A stretch of DNA of 37,834 bases from a virus: positions 1 to 37,834 of the IMG/VR virus record IMGVR_UViG_3300036804_000178; one strand, written 5' to 3'. Position numbers and translations under genes: made by a program. The notes beneath the pieces are model-generated. The model ran no database searches, was not told the origin of the DNA, and worked only from the letters and a program-made list of their open reading frames with translations. Shown here piece by piece: positions 15,126 through 21,939 of this stretch (position 1 is the first letter of the stretch; each line of letters starts with the position of its first letter).

Positions 15126-16417
15126 GCCCCGAGCCAGCCCTGGCCGCGCAGGGGCGGCGTCGAACGCCGCGGCGGGATCTTGGAGGGGTAGGAGGCGCGA
15201 CGGGCCTCCTGCATCGCTACAGCGACGTAGCGCAGCGCGTCGGAGCCGTGGCTGGCGGCGTCGTGGAGCGGATTACGGCTGAACTGTCCAGACGTTGGAT
15301 CGACATCGTAGCGATAATGCCGCAGCGCCTGCAGACCGTCTGCACATCGATCGCGATCAAACCATAGGGTCGGGAAGAGCGTGCGCGCTGCGTTAATGCC
15401 ATCGTGGACTGACAGGCGGGGCACGATACGAACACGCCAGCCAGCACTTCTTGCCATTTCCTCAATGCTGCGCCCTGTGCCAAGCGATTTTGCTGTCGCG
15501 TCATGGGGCAACCACATGGTGTGATAGGTGTAAGCGCGGCGCTGCAGCTCCTGCATGTAGTCTGCGAAGGGTCGCTGACTGTCCTGCAGGTAGTCGACGC
15601 AGCGCACCTCGCCGGCAATGTGCTGCACGCACCAGATCGCTGTCGTGTCAGACCAGCCGAGGTCGAAGTAGACGTTGACGGGCTTGGTGGGATCGTACGC
15701 CACCGGGCCGATGCGGCCCTCCTCCTGCGCCTCGCGTAGCTCCTTCGCGTAGATCGCGCCGTCAAGCGTGTAGCGGCAGTGGCCGCCGTAGATGTGCGCG
15801 TAGGCGTCGGGGTCTTTCGCCTGGAGGTCGAGCATCTCCTTGCGCAGCACCTCGGGGAAGAAAGGGTTATCGCGCCAGGTGACGTGACGTACGACAGCAT
15901 CTGCGGGGGGCGAGACGACGAAGCGCTGGTATGTGTTGTCGGTGTCCAGCTCGGGGTTGAACGATACCCAGATCTCGCTGTTGTCCTTGCGGATGCTGGG
16001 GATCAGCACTTCCCAGCTGCGGTTGAGGACGGTGGCGGCCTCCTCGACCCAGCAGATGTCGACGCCCTCGAGGCTGCGCACCTTCTGCACGTTCTGCCGC
16101 ATGCCGGCGTAGATGAACTCGCTGCCGTTGGCGTGACGGATACCTGATTCGCCGATGATGAACTGATCGTCGCGCTCGAGGCCGAGGGCGCGGATGCGGG
16201 TGGCGAGCAGCTCGTGCACGCTCTCGCGGATGGAGTTCATGCTTTCGCGGGCGCAGAGCACGCGCAGCGGCTTCTCGGCGCAACGGATGGCAAGGACGGT
16301 GGCGAAGGACCAGGACTTGGCGCTGCCTCTGCCGCCGTGGAAGACCTTGTAGCGATGCGGATCGAGCAGCGGGCCGAACGCTTCGGGTATGTCGACGCGG
16401 ACGAAGGTGCCCGGCAT
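15122..16417 (-). CDS. terL: Terminase large subunit (packaging ATPase/nuclease)
   Basis: A 431-residue protein of the usual terminase length. The ATPase domain has Walker A GGRGSAKS (28-35), an arginine-rich following strand (VLCARESMNSIRESV), and Walker B VDICWVEEA (119-127) with the catalytic Glu after the Asp. The motif WVSFNPELDTD follows (coupling). The C-terminal RNase H-like nuclease has the first Asp in VYFDLGWSDTTAIW (near 250) and the last acidic cluster in HDAASHGSDALRYVAVAM (near 387-404). It cuts and pumps DNA through the portal. It follows terS (TGATG overlap). It belongs to the Terminase_3 style; whether headful (pac) cutting is used is not seen. Confidence 0.95.
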   Translation of the reverse strand: MPGTFVRVDIPEAFGPLLDPHRYKVFHGGRGSAKSWSFATVLAIRCAEKPLRVLCARESMNSIRESVHELLATRIRALGLERDDQFIIGESGIRHANGSEFIYAGMRQNVQKVRSLEGVDICWVEEAATVLNRSWEVLIPSIRKDNSEIWVSFNPELDTDNTYQRFVVSPPADAVVRHVTWRDNPFFPEVLRKEMLDLQAKDPDAYAHIYGGHCRYTLDGAIYAKELREAQEEGRIGPVAYDPTKPVNVYFDLGWSDTTAIWCVQHIAGEVRCVDYLQDSQRPFADYMQELQRRAYTYHTMWLPHDATAKSLGTGRSIEEMARSAGWRVRIVPRLSVHDGINAARTLFPTLWFDRDRCADGLQALRHYRYDVDPTSGQFSRNPLHDAASHGSDALRYVAVAMQEARRASYPSKIPPRRSTPPLRGQGWLGA

Positions 16418-16770
16418 CAGTCGTTGCCCGTGCCGAGGGTGAGCGTGCGTATCGAGAGGGTCGGCGCGTCCTGGCGCTCGTCGCGGACGAGGTGGACGAC
16501 GATGCCTGCGAAGCGGTCGGTGGCAAGCGCCTTGAGGGCGTCGGTGCCAGCGTCAGGGATCACCTTGTCGATGATGGCGATCGCCGCCTTGAGCCGATGA
16601 ACCGTCTCCTCGTTGTCGTCCTCGAGCACGCGCTGGCAGTATTCGACAGCCTTCGGGCTGAGCTTGCGCACCTCGCGGATGGCGCGGTCGACATCCCTCG
16701 ATCGCCTGGGCGTCTGATGCCCTGGCCGGAAACTCTTGAGATTGGCGAGGCTGGCCGCGGCGACGGTCAT
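16417..16770 (-). CDS. terS: Terminase small subunit
   Basis: A 117-residue protein directly before and overlapping terL (TGATG). After a flexible N-terminus with FRPGHQTPRRSR (basic, DNA-contacting type), residues 25-85 are helical (VDRAIREVRKLSPKAVEYCQ, then ETVHRLKAAIAIIDKVIPDAG), a pattern seen in phage and phage-like small terminase proteins. The end is a short strand region. It should recognise the packaging start site and stimulate terL. Assignment is by position and the helix pattern; no classical terS motif is certain. Confidence 0.7.
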   Translation of the reverse strand: MTVAAASLANLKSFRPGHQTPRRSRDVDRAIREVRKLSPKAVEYCQRVLEDDNEETVHRLKAAIAIIDKVIPDAGTDALKALATDRFAGIVVHLVRDERQDAPTLSIRTLTLGTGND

Positions 16771-16785
16771 CTGGACTTGCGAATA

Positions 16786-16953
16786 TCAGCGACCGCGCGC
16801 CACGCGGCGTGCTTCGGACATCGCGATGGCCTTGGCCTGTGCTGGTTCAGAGACTTTCGGGCCTTTCTTACTGCCCGACCTCAAGGAGCCACGCGAGAAT
16901 TCCCGCATGACGCGTGCGGCTTTTGCCGCACCTTTGGGTGTGCCCTTTGCCAT
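16786..16953 (-). CDS. Small basic protein, DUF6496-like
   Basis: A 55-residue protein too short for usual gene finders. GGAGG lies five bases before ATG 16953. The sequence has the small-family pattern: MREFSRGSLRSGSKKGPKV followed by AQAKAIAMSEARR (residues 16-50), which I recognise as a common phage mini-protein (DUF6496-type, usual form M.EFK.G.L.SGS...V..R.QAIAIALSEA). Very basic; function unknown, perhaps DNA-binding or head-associated. It lies 15 bp upstream of terS, so it leads the packaging genes. A GC-rich hairpin lies just before its ribosome site. Confidence 0.8.
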   Translation of the reverse strand: MAKGTPKGAAKAARVMREFSRGSLRSGSKKGPKVSEPAQAKAIAMSEARRVARGR

Positions 16954-16972
16954 GCATGCCTCCGCGAGAGAG

Positions 16973-16995
16973 GGGCGGCGCTAGAGACGCCGCCC
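16973..16995 (-). terminator. GC-rich hairpin between membrane gene and packaging operon
   Basis: Perfect 8-bp inverted repeat (GGGCGGCG / CGCCGCCC) around a 7-base loop. No run of T follows in the minus direction, so it is not a classic intrinsic terminator; it could be an attenuator, an mRNA end-protecting hairpin, or a processing site at the early/late boundary. Confidence 0.5.
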
Positions 16996-17009
16996 TAGAG
17001 AACGGGGCA

Positions 17010-17021
17010 ATGCAATTGCAT
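17010..17021. promoter_or_regulatory. Perfect 12-bp palindrome ATGCAATTGCAT
   Basis: A perfect AT-rich palindrome in otherwise GC-rich DNA, between the small membrane gene and the terminase operon, flanked on both sides by GGGGC-type bases (CGGGGCA and GCGGGGC). It could be an operator for a late regulator. No clear -35/-10 pair was found beside it. Confidence 0.4.
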
Positions 17022-17069
17022 AGCGGGGCGCAGGTTAGGGAATGTTGGAGGAACCCGCAACCGCTGGTT

Positions 17070-17288
17070 TCAGTTGAGCGGGACTTCGCCCATCAGCCTG
17101 TCACCGGCAGCCTTCAGCGCTGCGGTCCATTGCTGGAGTTGGTCGACCTTCACTGCCGCCTCGGCGTTCTGGCGGATGGCCTCGGCGTTCTGGCGGATGA
17201 TGCGGCGCAGCAAGCGCCAGTTGAGCCACAGCAGCGTGGTGGTGAAGGTGGCGAGGAAGACGTTGAGGGGGAGGAGCCACTGCTGCAT
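17070..17288 (-). CDS. Small single-span membrane protein with heptad-repeat tail
   Basis: A 72-residue protein; ATG at 17288 chosen because AAAGGCGG lies before it (an upstream ATG ten codons earlier has no better site). One hydrophobic segment (WLLPLNVFLATFTTTLLWLNW, residues 3-23) is followed by basic residues (RLLRRIIR), so the C-terminus should be cytoplasmic. The tail is an amphipathic helix. A 21-bp tandem duplication in the DNA (about 17158-17199) encodes two copies of IRQNAEA-like heptads. It could be a holin-like or inner-membrane protein; lysis genes lie elsewhere, so function is open. Confidence 0.62.
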   Translation of the reverse strand: MQQWLLPLNVFLATFTTTLLWLNWRLLRRIIRQNAEAIRQNAEAAVKVDQLQQWTAALKAAGDRLMGEVPLN

Positions 17289-17325
17289 CGCGCCGCCTTT
17301 TTGCTGTCTGAGGGACACCCTCCGG

Positions 17326-17467
17326 CGGGACAGGACACCGGGACCGGGACACGGGACACTCCTAAAGGAGTGTGTCCCGTCTGTCCCGTCTCGGTAGGTG
17401 TCCGCCTGTCCCGTTTGTCCCGCCTGTCCCGTAGGTGTCCCGGTAAGTGTCCCGGTTAGCTGTCCCG
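17326..17467. repeat. TGTCCCG repeat array (11 copies), possible replication origin or control site
   Basis: Eight direct copies of TGTCCCG start at 17373, 17382, 17407, 17416, 17425, 17436, 17448 and 17461; three inverted copies (CGGGACA) start at 17326, 17345 and 17352. Spacing is mainly 9-13 bp, with a 9-bp period in the middle. At the switch of direction the sequence forms a hairpin (CGGGACAC...TCCT, then AGGAGTG...TCCCG with a 2-base bulge) around 17352-17379. The array fills the gap after the primase-helicase gene and its last copy enters the end of that gene. Iteron-like origin, regulator site or recombination hot spot are the main options. Confidence 0.85.
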
Positions 17468-19507
17468 CTCGGCGTCCCGGCTGACGAGCCAGACCAGATC
17501 GTCGCGCTGCGTGATCAGGGTTGCAGCCAACAGGCGAGCTGCAGCGCGTTGAAAAGCCTTCTTGTTTCCCTCCGCCGTGCCACCGTTAAGCTGGTAGAAC
17601 TCCGCACGCCAGACCGAAGCAGCCACTGCGACGGTGCTTGCCGGGTAATCGGGGAGGGGCGGCAGTAGCGCGCCGGCCTTCCCCAGCGCGATCTTGAGCG
17701 AACGCACGCCAACCGCTTCAGCAGGGGACAGCTTCCGGCCTAGCACTGCGCCACGCTGCCCGGTCGCGCCCTCGATCACGACACAGGAGGACGCCGGTTG
17801 CCCTTCGGGGTCGACGCCGAGGTCGATCACCTCAAGGTCGAAGGAGTGGGGGTCGGTCTCGGCGTCATCCTTCGCGTACTCGATCTGCCAGTAGCGTGTC
17901 GCTTCGTCGCGCCAAACGTGAATGACGCTATCCGAGCCGGCGATCAGCGAGACGCTGCCGGCTGGCGTGCCGCCTGACTTGATCTCGTGATGCACCGCAG
18001 CGACGGCGATGCCGCGGTCGGCGATCTGCGACAGCGTGGCAAGATAGGCGTTCATGTGGTCGGAAGCGTTGACGTTGCCGGAGCCGAAGCTGCGGAACAC
18101 CGTGTCGATGATGATCGCGACAGGCGTCACGCCGCGAGCTTTCAGATCAGCCAAAGCAGCCAGGATGGCGTCAGGATTGGGCGCGAACACGCGGCCCATG
18201 CTGTCGGCGCAGATCAGCGCGGGGCGCCCGGTGGCCAGGACGAAATCGCGCGGGAAGGTCCGGCTTGTCCAGCCGTAGTGCGCCGCAGCGGCGCGCAGGC
18301 GCTTCCAGAAGCCGGCGTGGCCCTCGCAGGCGACGTAGAGCACCGGGCCGTTGACGAGGATGCGGTGCCCCATCCAACTGTCCCAGCCTGCTGCTACGGC
18401 GAGCGCCAAGTCGGTGGTGAGGAACGACTTGCCGCTCTTCGGCGCGCCGTAGAACAACGTGACAGACCGGCGGTACAGGATGCCCTGCACGACCGTCTGC
18501 GCTGGTAATGCCTCGGCGGCGGCGAACCCCTGGCGCAGCGTCAGGACTGGCGGCTGCCCGTCGTCCGGCGCTGGGGGGGGCTCCTGCACAGGCTCAGGCT
18601 CGGGCTGCGGTTCCGGCGCCTCCTCCGGCTCACGCATCTCCCAGGCCTGTTTGGCCAGCCGAAATAACGTGCCGGCCCCGATCTTTGTCGGGGGACTGCC
18701 TCGGTAATGCTCCCAGCGCCCGCGCGTTTCCACCGCGTCGTACGCAGGATGGCGCCCCGACCACGCGTCGAAGGCGGCAAAGCCGAGATCGCTGCCGCCG
18801 GTCGCGGCCCAGGCTGCCATGCCGATCCGGTTCCACGCCTCCCAGTCCGCCGGCTCGCCGCCGTTCGGGATGACGTTCAGCGCTGCAGCCACCCGCAGCG
18901 GATCCGCCTGCGGGCTTGCCGGCGCGTGGTCCTCGCCGTTTTCGTAGCTCGGCGCCTCGGCCCCGATCAGCGGCGCGCAGGCTGCCAGGAACGCCCGCAG
19001 CTGCACCTCGGTGACCACGGGCAGGTCAGCCAGGGCGACATCGCCTGGCGCCTCCGGCAGCCACTCCAGTTCGGCGCCCGAGGGATGCCAGCCAAAGGCA
19101 ACGAACTGCTGCCCAAGGCCGAGCACCTCGATCTTGCCCAGCCGTCCGGCCAGCACGATCTTGCGCGGCGCCCCGTCCGCGGCACGATAGAGCGCTAGGA
19201 ACCGCGCAGAGTTGCGCCGCCAACGGCAAGGCGCGTCCCCCAGCATCGAGACGGCCAGGTCGCGGCACTGTCCCGCCACGCCGTCGTCGTCGATGTCGAA
19301 GTCGACCGCGCGCAGCCCGTCGCACAGGATGCCGGTGTTCAGCGCATGGGGGACGGCGCCGAGCCGTACGCACTCGGGCGGGTCTTGCCTGGCGCTCTCT
19401 CCCCACTCGCGGGCCAGCGGGCGCTTGTCGCGGCTCAGGACGGCGACGGGGCGGAAACCGGCATCCCAGAGGCGCGACCGTAAGGTGCTTACTTCCGCGG
19501 TGTGCAT
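17456..19507 (-). CDS. Primase-polymerase / RepA-type helicase fusion (replication protein)
   Basis: A 683-residue protein. Residues 1-180 are a prim-pol domain: catalytic acidic motif DFDIDD (69-74) and LGQQFVAFGWHPSG (130-143), the family signature. Residues about 205-290 match a PriCT-type linker (DWEAWNRIGMAAWAATGG, FDAWS...YD, GAGTLF). After a Pro/Glu linker, residues 320-560 are a RecA/RepA-like ATPase: Walker A GAPKSGKS (354-361), ACEG (393-396), Walker B IIIDT (465-469), and AVHHEIKSG further on. The protein should make primers and unwind DNA at the origin. A TGTCCCG array follows the gene. Confidence 0.9.
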   Translation of the reverse strand: MHTAEVSTLRSRLWDAGFRPVAVLSRDKRPLAREWGESARQDPPECVRLGAVPHALNTGILCDGLRAVDFDIDDDGVAGQCRDLAVSMLGDAPCRWRRNSARFLALYRAADGAPRKIVLAGRLGKIEVLGLGQQFVAFGWHPSGAELEWLPEAPGDVALADLPVVTEVQLRAFLAACAPLIGAEAPSYENGEDHAPASPQADPLRVAAALNVIPNGGEPADWEAWNRIGMAAWAATGGSDLGFAAFDAWSGRHPAYDAVETRGRWEHYRGSPPTKIGAGTLFRLAKQAWEMREPEEAPEPQPEPEPVQEPPPAPDDGQPPVLTLRQGFAAAEALPAQTVVQGILYRRSVTLFYGAPKSGKSFLTTDLALAVAAGWDSWMGHRILVNGPVLYVACEGHAGFWKRLRAAAAHYGWTSRTFPRDFVLATGRPALICADSMGRVFAPNPDAILAALADLKARGVTPVAIIIDTVFRSFGSGNVNASDHMNAYLATLSQIADRGIAVAAVHHEIKSGGTPAGSVSLIAGSDSVIHVWRDEATRYWQIEYAKDDAETDPHSFDLEVIDLGVDPEGQPASSCVVIEGATGQRGAVLGRKLSPAEAVGVRSLKIALGKAGALLPPLPDYPASTVAVAASVWRAEFYQLNGGTAEGNKKAFQRAAARLLAATLITQRDDLVWLVSRDAERDS

Positions 19508-19513
19508 GTCATC

Positions 19514-19990
19514 TCACGCCGCACCCCTTCGTGGCCCGAACAGTCGTACCGTTTCAGCCCTCAGCGCGTCGCAATGCTTCGACGCAGCGCTTGAGACGTG
19601 CTGTAGCCGATCGATGTTAAACCAGCGGTCTGCCTCGCTCAGATTGTCGCGCAGGACGTATTCAGGTTCAGCCCAACTGCCGTCTAGGTTGCGCCGCGGC
19701 CTCCGCGGATAACGGTCCTGCAACGTTTCGCTGAACAGTTCCGTCTGTCCCGCTAGGTAAGCCTGTGCCCGTGCGTCAGGGTCATATTTCCCCCTTAGAC
19801 GCTCACGTGCGAGCTGCAGCATGTGCTGGTAGCAGCCGTAATAGCCGGCGTTGTGCAGCGTGTAGCTAAAGCGGATGATCTTCATGGCACCCGCTGCGAT
19901 CGTGTCGGGCGCTATGGAAGTCGCTGCCTTGTTCAGATCGATCATGCGCGCAATGGCGTCTGACAAGGCGTCTCGGTCGCGCTTGCTCAT
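19514..19990 (-). CDS. Replication-arm protein of unknown function
   Basis: A 158-residue protein. ATG at 19990 overlaps the upstream stop (ATGA). The N-terminal half is helical and charged (SKRDRDALSDAIARMIDLNKA), then a Tyr-rich segment (FSYTLHNAGYYGCYQHMLQLARERL), a basic stretch (DRYPRRPRRN), and a helical C-terminus. No family recognised. It precedes the primase-helicase by six bases, so it may assist replication. Confidence 0.6.
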   Translation of the reverse strand: MSKRDRDALSDAIARMIDLNKAATSIAPDTIAAGAMKIIRFSYTLHNAGYYGCYQHMLQLARERLRGKYDPDARAQAYLAGQTELFSETLQDRYPRRPRRNLDGSWAEPEYVLRDNLSEADRWFNIDRLQHVSSAASKHCDALRAETVRLFGPRRGAA

Positions 19991-20580
19991 TTGATCCTCC
20001 CCAACCATGCGGCGACGACAGGCGCGAGACGCCGCGTTGTTTCATTCATGTGCTCCAGCATGGTGGACAGCACTTCTTCGGGCTCGCGTGTCAGAAGCCC
20101 GTCGCGCTCGAAATCCTGCAGGCGCCCCCACAGCCACAGTGCGCCGTCATCAACCCGCATAGGGGGCGCCGGGCCCCGCTCACGGGCCTCCTGCCGCTCA
20201 AGCAGTCCGGTCGTGGTGGGGCGCCACATCGGATCGGCAAGGTCTGCTTCGAACTGCTTGTGTGGGATGGCAGCAAGGCGCTGCCATTGTGAGGACTGGT
20301 CGCCGGAGATGTTCATGTCGCGAAGTTTCAAGTTCGAACCAGCCGAACTTGATCGGCGGTCGCCCCCATGCTCCACTTGGCTAGCCAGCAGTTCGCCGCA
20401 CTTGCGCTCCGCGCGTACCCTGATCTCGATCGCCTGCCGCTCTGCGTCGGTGTTCTGCGCCTGGCGGGCGTACATCTCGATCGCTCGCGCCTTGTCACGG
20501 ATGTCCTTGACCTCATCCACCGCGTGTGCCGCCTCGATGGCCCGGCACATTGCGTCGTAGCGCACCAGTTCGGTCGTCAT
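19987..20580 (-). CDS. Conserved phage/plasmid replication-arm protein
   Basis: A 197-residue protein from ATG 20580. Residues 5-65 carry a phrase I have seen in many alphaproteobacterial phage proteins: VRYDAMCRAIEAAHAVDEV, KDIRDKARAIEMYARQA, ERQAIEIRVRAERKCGELLA. A short linker with HGGDRRSS follows, then a region (DMNISGDQSSQWQRLAAIP) resembling the ParB-like DNA-binding helices of such proteins, and a charged C-terminus. It may be a DNA-binding cofactor of replication or partition. Name and exact role are unknown. Confidence 0.65.
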   Translation of the reverse strand: MTTELVRYDAMCRAIEAAHAVDEVKDIRDKARAIEMYARQAQNTDAERQAIEIRVRAERKCGELLASQVEHGGDRRSSSAGSNLKLRDMNISGDQSSQWQRLAAIPHKQFEADLADPMWRPTTTGLLERQEARERGPAPPMRVDDGALWLWGRLQDFERDGLLTREPEEVLSTMLEHMNETTRRLAPVVAAWLGRIK

Positions 20581-20585
20581 GGCGC

Positions 20586-20825
20586 TCACCACCCGACGCC
20601 GCAGCTCTGCGCCATCGCGCGAAGCACCGCCTCGTCCAGGAGCGAGATGCACTCGGCCTCGGCCATCTCGGCGAGCCACGCGGCGACGGTGGCGCTCTTG
20701 GGCGCCCGCTTGTGCGCCAGCAGATCGCGGGCGACCGCGCGGTGGCAGCGTGCCTTGCGGCGAGGGCGCGTGCCCGCTAGCCTCTGCATGCTCTCGTCGC
20801 TGAGATCATGTTGTTGTCTGGGCAC
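20586..20825 (-). CDS. Small Ala/Arg-rich protein
   Basis: Likely 79 residues from GTG 20825, five bases after the stop of the VRR-NUC gene; ATG at 20789 (67 residues) is the alternative. Neither has a clear ribosome site. The part common to both is basic then helical (RRKARCHRAVARDLLAHKR, SATVAAWLAEMAEAECISLL). No family recognised. Start uncertain, existence fairly likely because the frame fills the gap between two coupled genes. Confidence 0.5.
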   Translation of the reverse strand: MPRQQHDLSDESMQRLAGTRPRRKARCHRAVARDLLAHKRAPKSATVAAWLAEMAEAECISLLDEAVLRAMAQSCGVGW

Positions 20826-20829
20826 TGGA

Positions 20830-21249
20830 TCATGCCGCCAGCGTGGTCCGGTGCGCCCGCGGGATGCCCCAGGTATCCAGGAGCGCGAGCACGTCCTCCA
20901 CACGCTCCGCGGTGCCGATCGCCGAGCCGGCAGCCGCCAGCACCGGCAACAGCCACTGCTGCGGCGGCGACAGCACGCCAGCCCCGGCCCGCTTGATCTC
21001 GATGAAAAACGTCTTGCCGCGGTGCAGCAGAAATAAATCCGGCACGCCTGCAATTACGCCTCTGGCGACGCGTGTGCCTGGGACACCGGCAAAATCCGCG
21101 ACATCCACGCACCACCACACGACGCCCTTGGGCGACAGTCGACCAGGTGCTGCGATCTCAAGCCCGAGCATGCGGCAGATCGCCGCCTGCGTCTGGTGCT
21201 CCAATGGAGCTGGGGCCGTCAGACGCAGCCTAGGCGCGCGTCCCCCCAT
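20830..21249 (-). CDS. VRR-NUC domain nuclease
   Basis: A 139-residue single-domain nuclease. The core RGVIAGVPDLFLLHRGKTFFIEIKRAG (residues about 64-90) gives the PD-(D/E)xK active site: D in GVPD, E and K in EIK. LSPPQQWLLPVLAAAG follows, as in other VRR-NUC proteins, with helix EHQTQAAICRMLGLE at the front. The family includes virus-type repair/replication nucleases that act on branched DNA or as RecT-partner enzymes. It is the second gene after the Cro-like gene, thus an early gene. Confidence 0.85.
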   Translation of the reverse strand: MGGRAPRLRLTAPAPLEHQTQAAICRMLGLEIAAPGRLSPKGVVWWCVDVADFAGVPGTRVARGVIAGVPDLFLLHRGKTFFIEIKRAGAGVLSPPQQWLLPVLAAAGSAIGTAERVEDVLALLDTWGIPRAHRTTLAA

Positions 21250-21255
21250 GGCACA

Positions 21256-21522
21256 TCAGATCCTCCCGGCAGACGGCTCATCTGGATTTCGCCTTGCGCG
21301 TCTGGGTGAGTGTGTCAGGGTGGCGAACGCGGGCGAATCAGGCGGCAAATGGAGGTCGGGTCTCAAACGATGGCGGGGAATGCCGACGATCCGTTCGATC
21401 TCGACCACCCGTTCAGCGGGGACGCGCTCCCACATCGAGACAGCGCTTTGCGAGATCCCCAGCTCGGCGGCGATCTTGCTGATCAGCCCGCGCTGAGCGC
21501 GGATCAGGGCCATACCATTCAT
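21256..21522 (-). CDS. Cro / YdaS-like early regulator
   Basis: An 88-residue protein from ATG 21522 (ATG at 21513 also possible). Residues about 5-60 match the YdaS/Cro-type helix-turn-helix group: IRAQRGLISKIAAELGISQS, AVSMWERVPAERVVEIERI, GIPRHRLRPDLH. The end is basic and Pro-rich. It is divergent from the CI-like gene and is first in the leftward early operon. A promoter (TTGACT, 18 bp, TTATAT) places the likely mRNA start within a few bases of its ATG, so it may be leaderless. Cro-like role is inferred. Confidence 0.78.
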   Translation of the reverse strand: MNGMALIRAQRGLISKIAAELGISQSAVSMWERVPAERVVEIERIVGIPRHRLRPDLHLPPDSPAFATLTHSPRRARRNPDEPSAGRI

Positions 21523-21529
21523 ATTCGTG

Positions 21530-21553
21530 ATATAAGCCCAGACCATATAAGCC
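21530..21553. repeat. Two direct ATATAAGCC repeats (operator-like) in the Cro/CI control region
   Basis: ATATAAGCC occurs at 21530-21538 and again at 21545-21553, 15 bp apart. The copies lie over the leftward -10 and spacer, and each contains a possible rightward -10 (TATAAG). Likely binding sites of the CI-like or Cro-like protein; the function is inferred. Confidence 0.55.
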
Positions 21554-21559
21554 AGTCAA
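21530..21559 (-). promoter_or_regulatory. Leftward early promoter for the Cro-like operon
   Basis: On the minus strand, TTGACT (21559-21554) and TTATAT (21535-21530) are separated by 18 bp; TTGACT matches the consensus at five of six bases. The expected start of transcription falls near 21523, at or next to the Cro-like ATG (21522). The promoter overlaps two direct copies of ATATAAGCC, which are TATAAG-type -10 boxes on the plus strand, so the two divergent promoters share DNA. Confidence 0.6.
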
Positions 21560-21564
21560 CTAAT

Positions 21565-21939
21565 ATGCCAGCGCCTCATGATGGCACGGTTCATCATGAG
21601 CTTATGGATCTAGGCACCCGAATCCGTAACGCTCGCAGCCGCGCTCGCCTCACTCAGATCGACCTGGCGAAGCAGCTGCGCGTCAATCAGAGCGCCATCT
21701 CCCAATGGGAGTCCGGCAAGATACAGCCAGACCTAGAGAACCGGATACGCCTATCCGAAGTGCTCAAGATCCCGCTCGCCGAGATCTTACCGGAAGCCGG
21801 GCATATTTCCGACGACCTTTGGACTGATCCTCGAGTGCGCCAATTAGTAAACAACTACGCGCAACTGCCTCCCGCAGTACAGACAGCCGTACAGCTGCAC
21901 GTGCTGAGCCTGCTGGAGGCCATTCGCCGCGGCCATTAG
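21565..21939 (+). CDS. CI-like repressor without peptidase domain
   Basis: A 124-residue protein from ATG 21565 (or 111 from ATG 21604). Residues about 15-70 are a clear XRE-type HTH: IRNARSRARLTQIDLAKQL, RVNQSAISQWESGKIQPD, LENRIRLSEVLKIPLAEIL. The C-terminal part is short and helical (LPPAVQTAVQLHVLSLLEAI) and carries no LexA/S24 peptidase residues, so it should not be self-cleaved after RecA activation. It is divergent from the Cro-like gene and should hold lysogeny. No clear ribosome site precedes either start. A 26-bp inverted repeat lies between the two candidate starts. A different way of induction, for example an antirepressor, is expected. Confidence 0.8.
   Translation: MPAPHDGTVHHELMDLGTRIRNARSRARLTQIDLAKQLRVNQSAISQWESGKIQPDLENRIRLSEVLKIPLAEILPEAGHISDDLWTDPRVRQLVNNYAQLPPAVQTAVQLHVLSLLEAIRRGH
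21575..21600. promoter_or_regulatory. 26-bp perfect inverted repeat, operator or mRNA hairpin at the repressor start
   Basis: The arms CTCATGATG (21575-21583) and CATCATGAG (21592-21600) are perfect 9-bp inverted repeats around 8 bases. It ends three bases before ATG 21604. If the repressor starts at 21604 it is a leader operator or a hairpin that hides the start; if it starts at 21565 it lies inside the coding region. A dimeric HTH protein could bind it. Confidence 0.6.
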
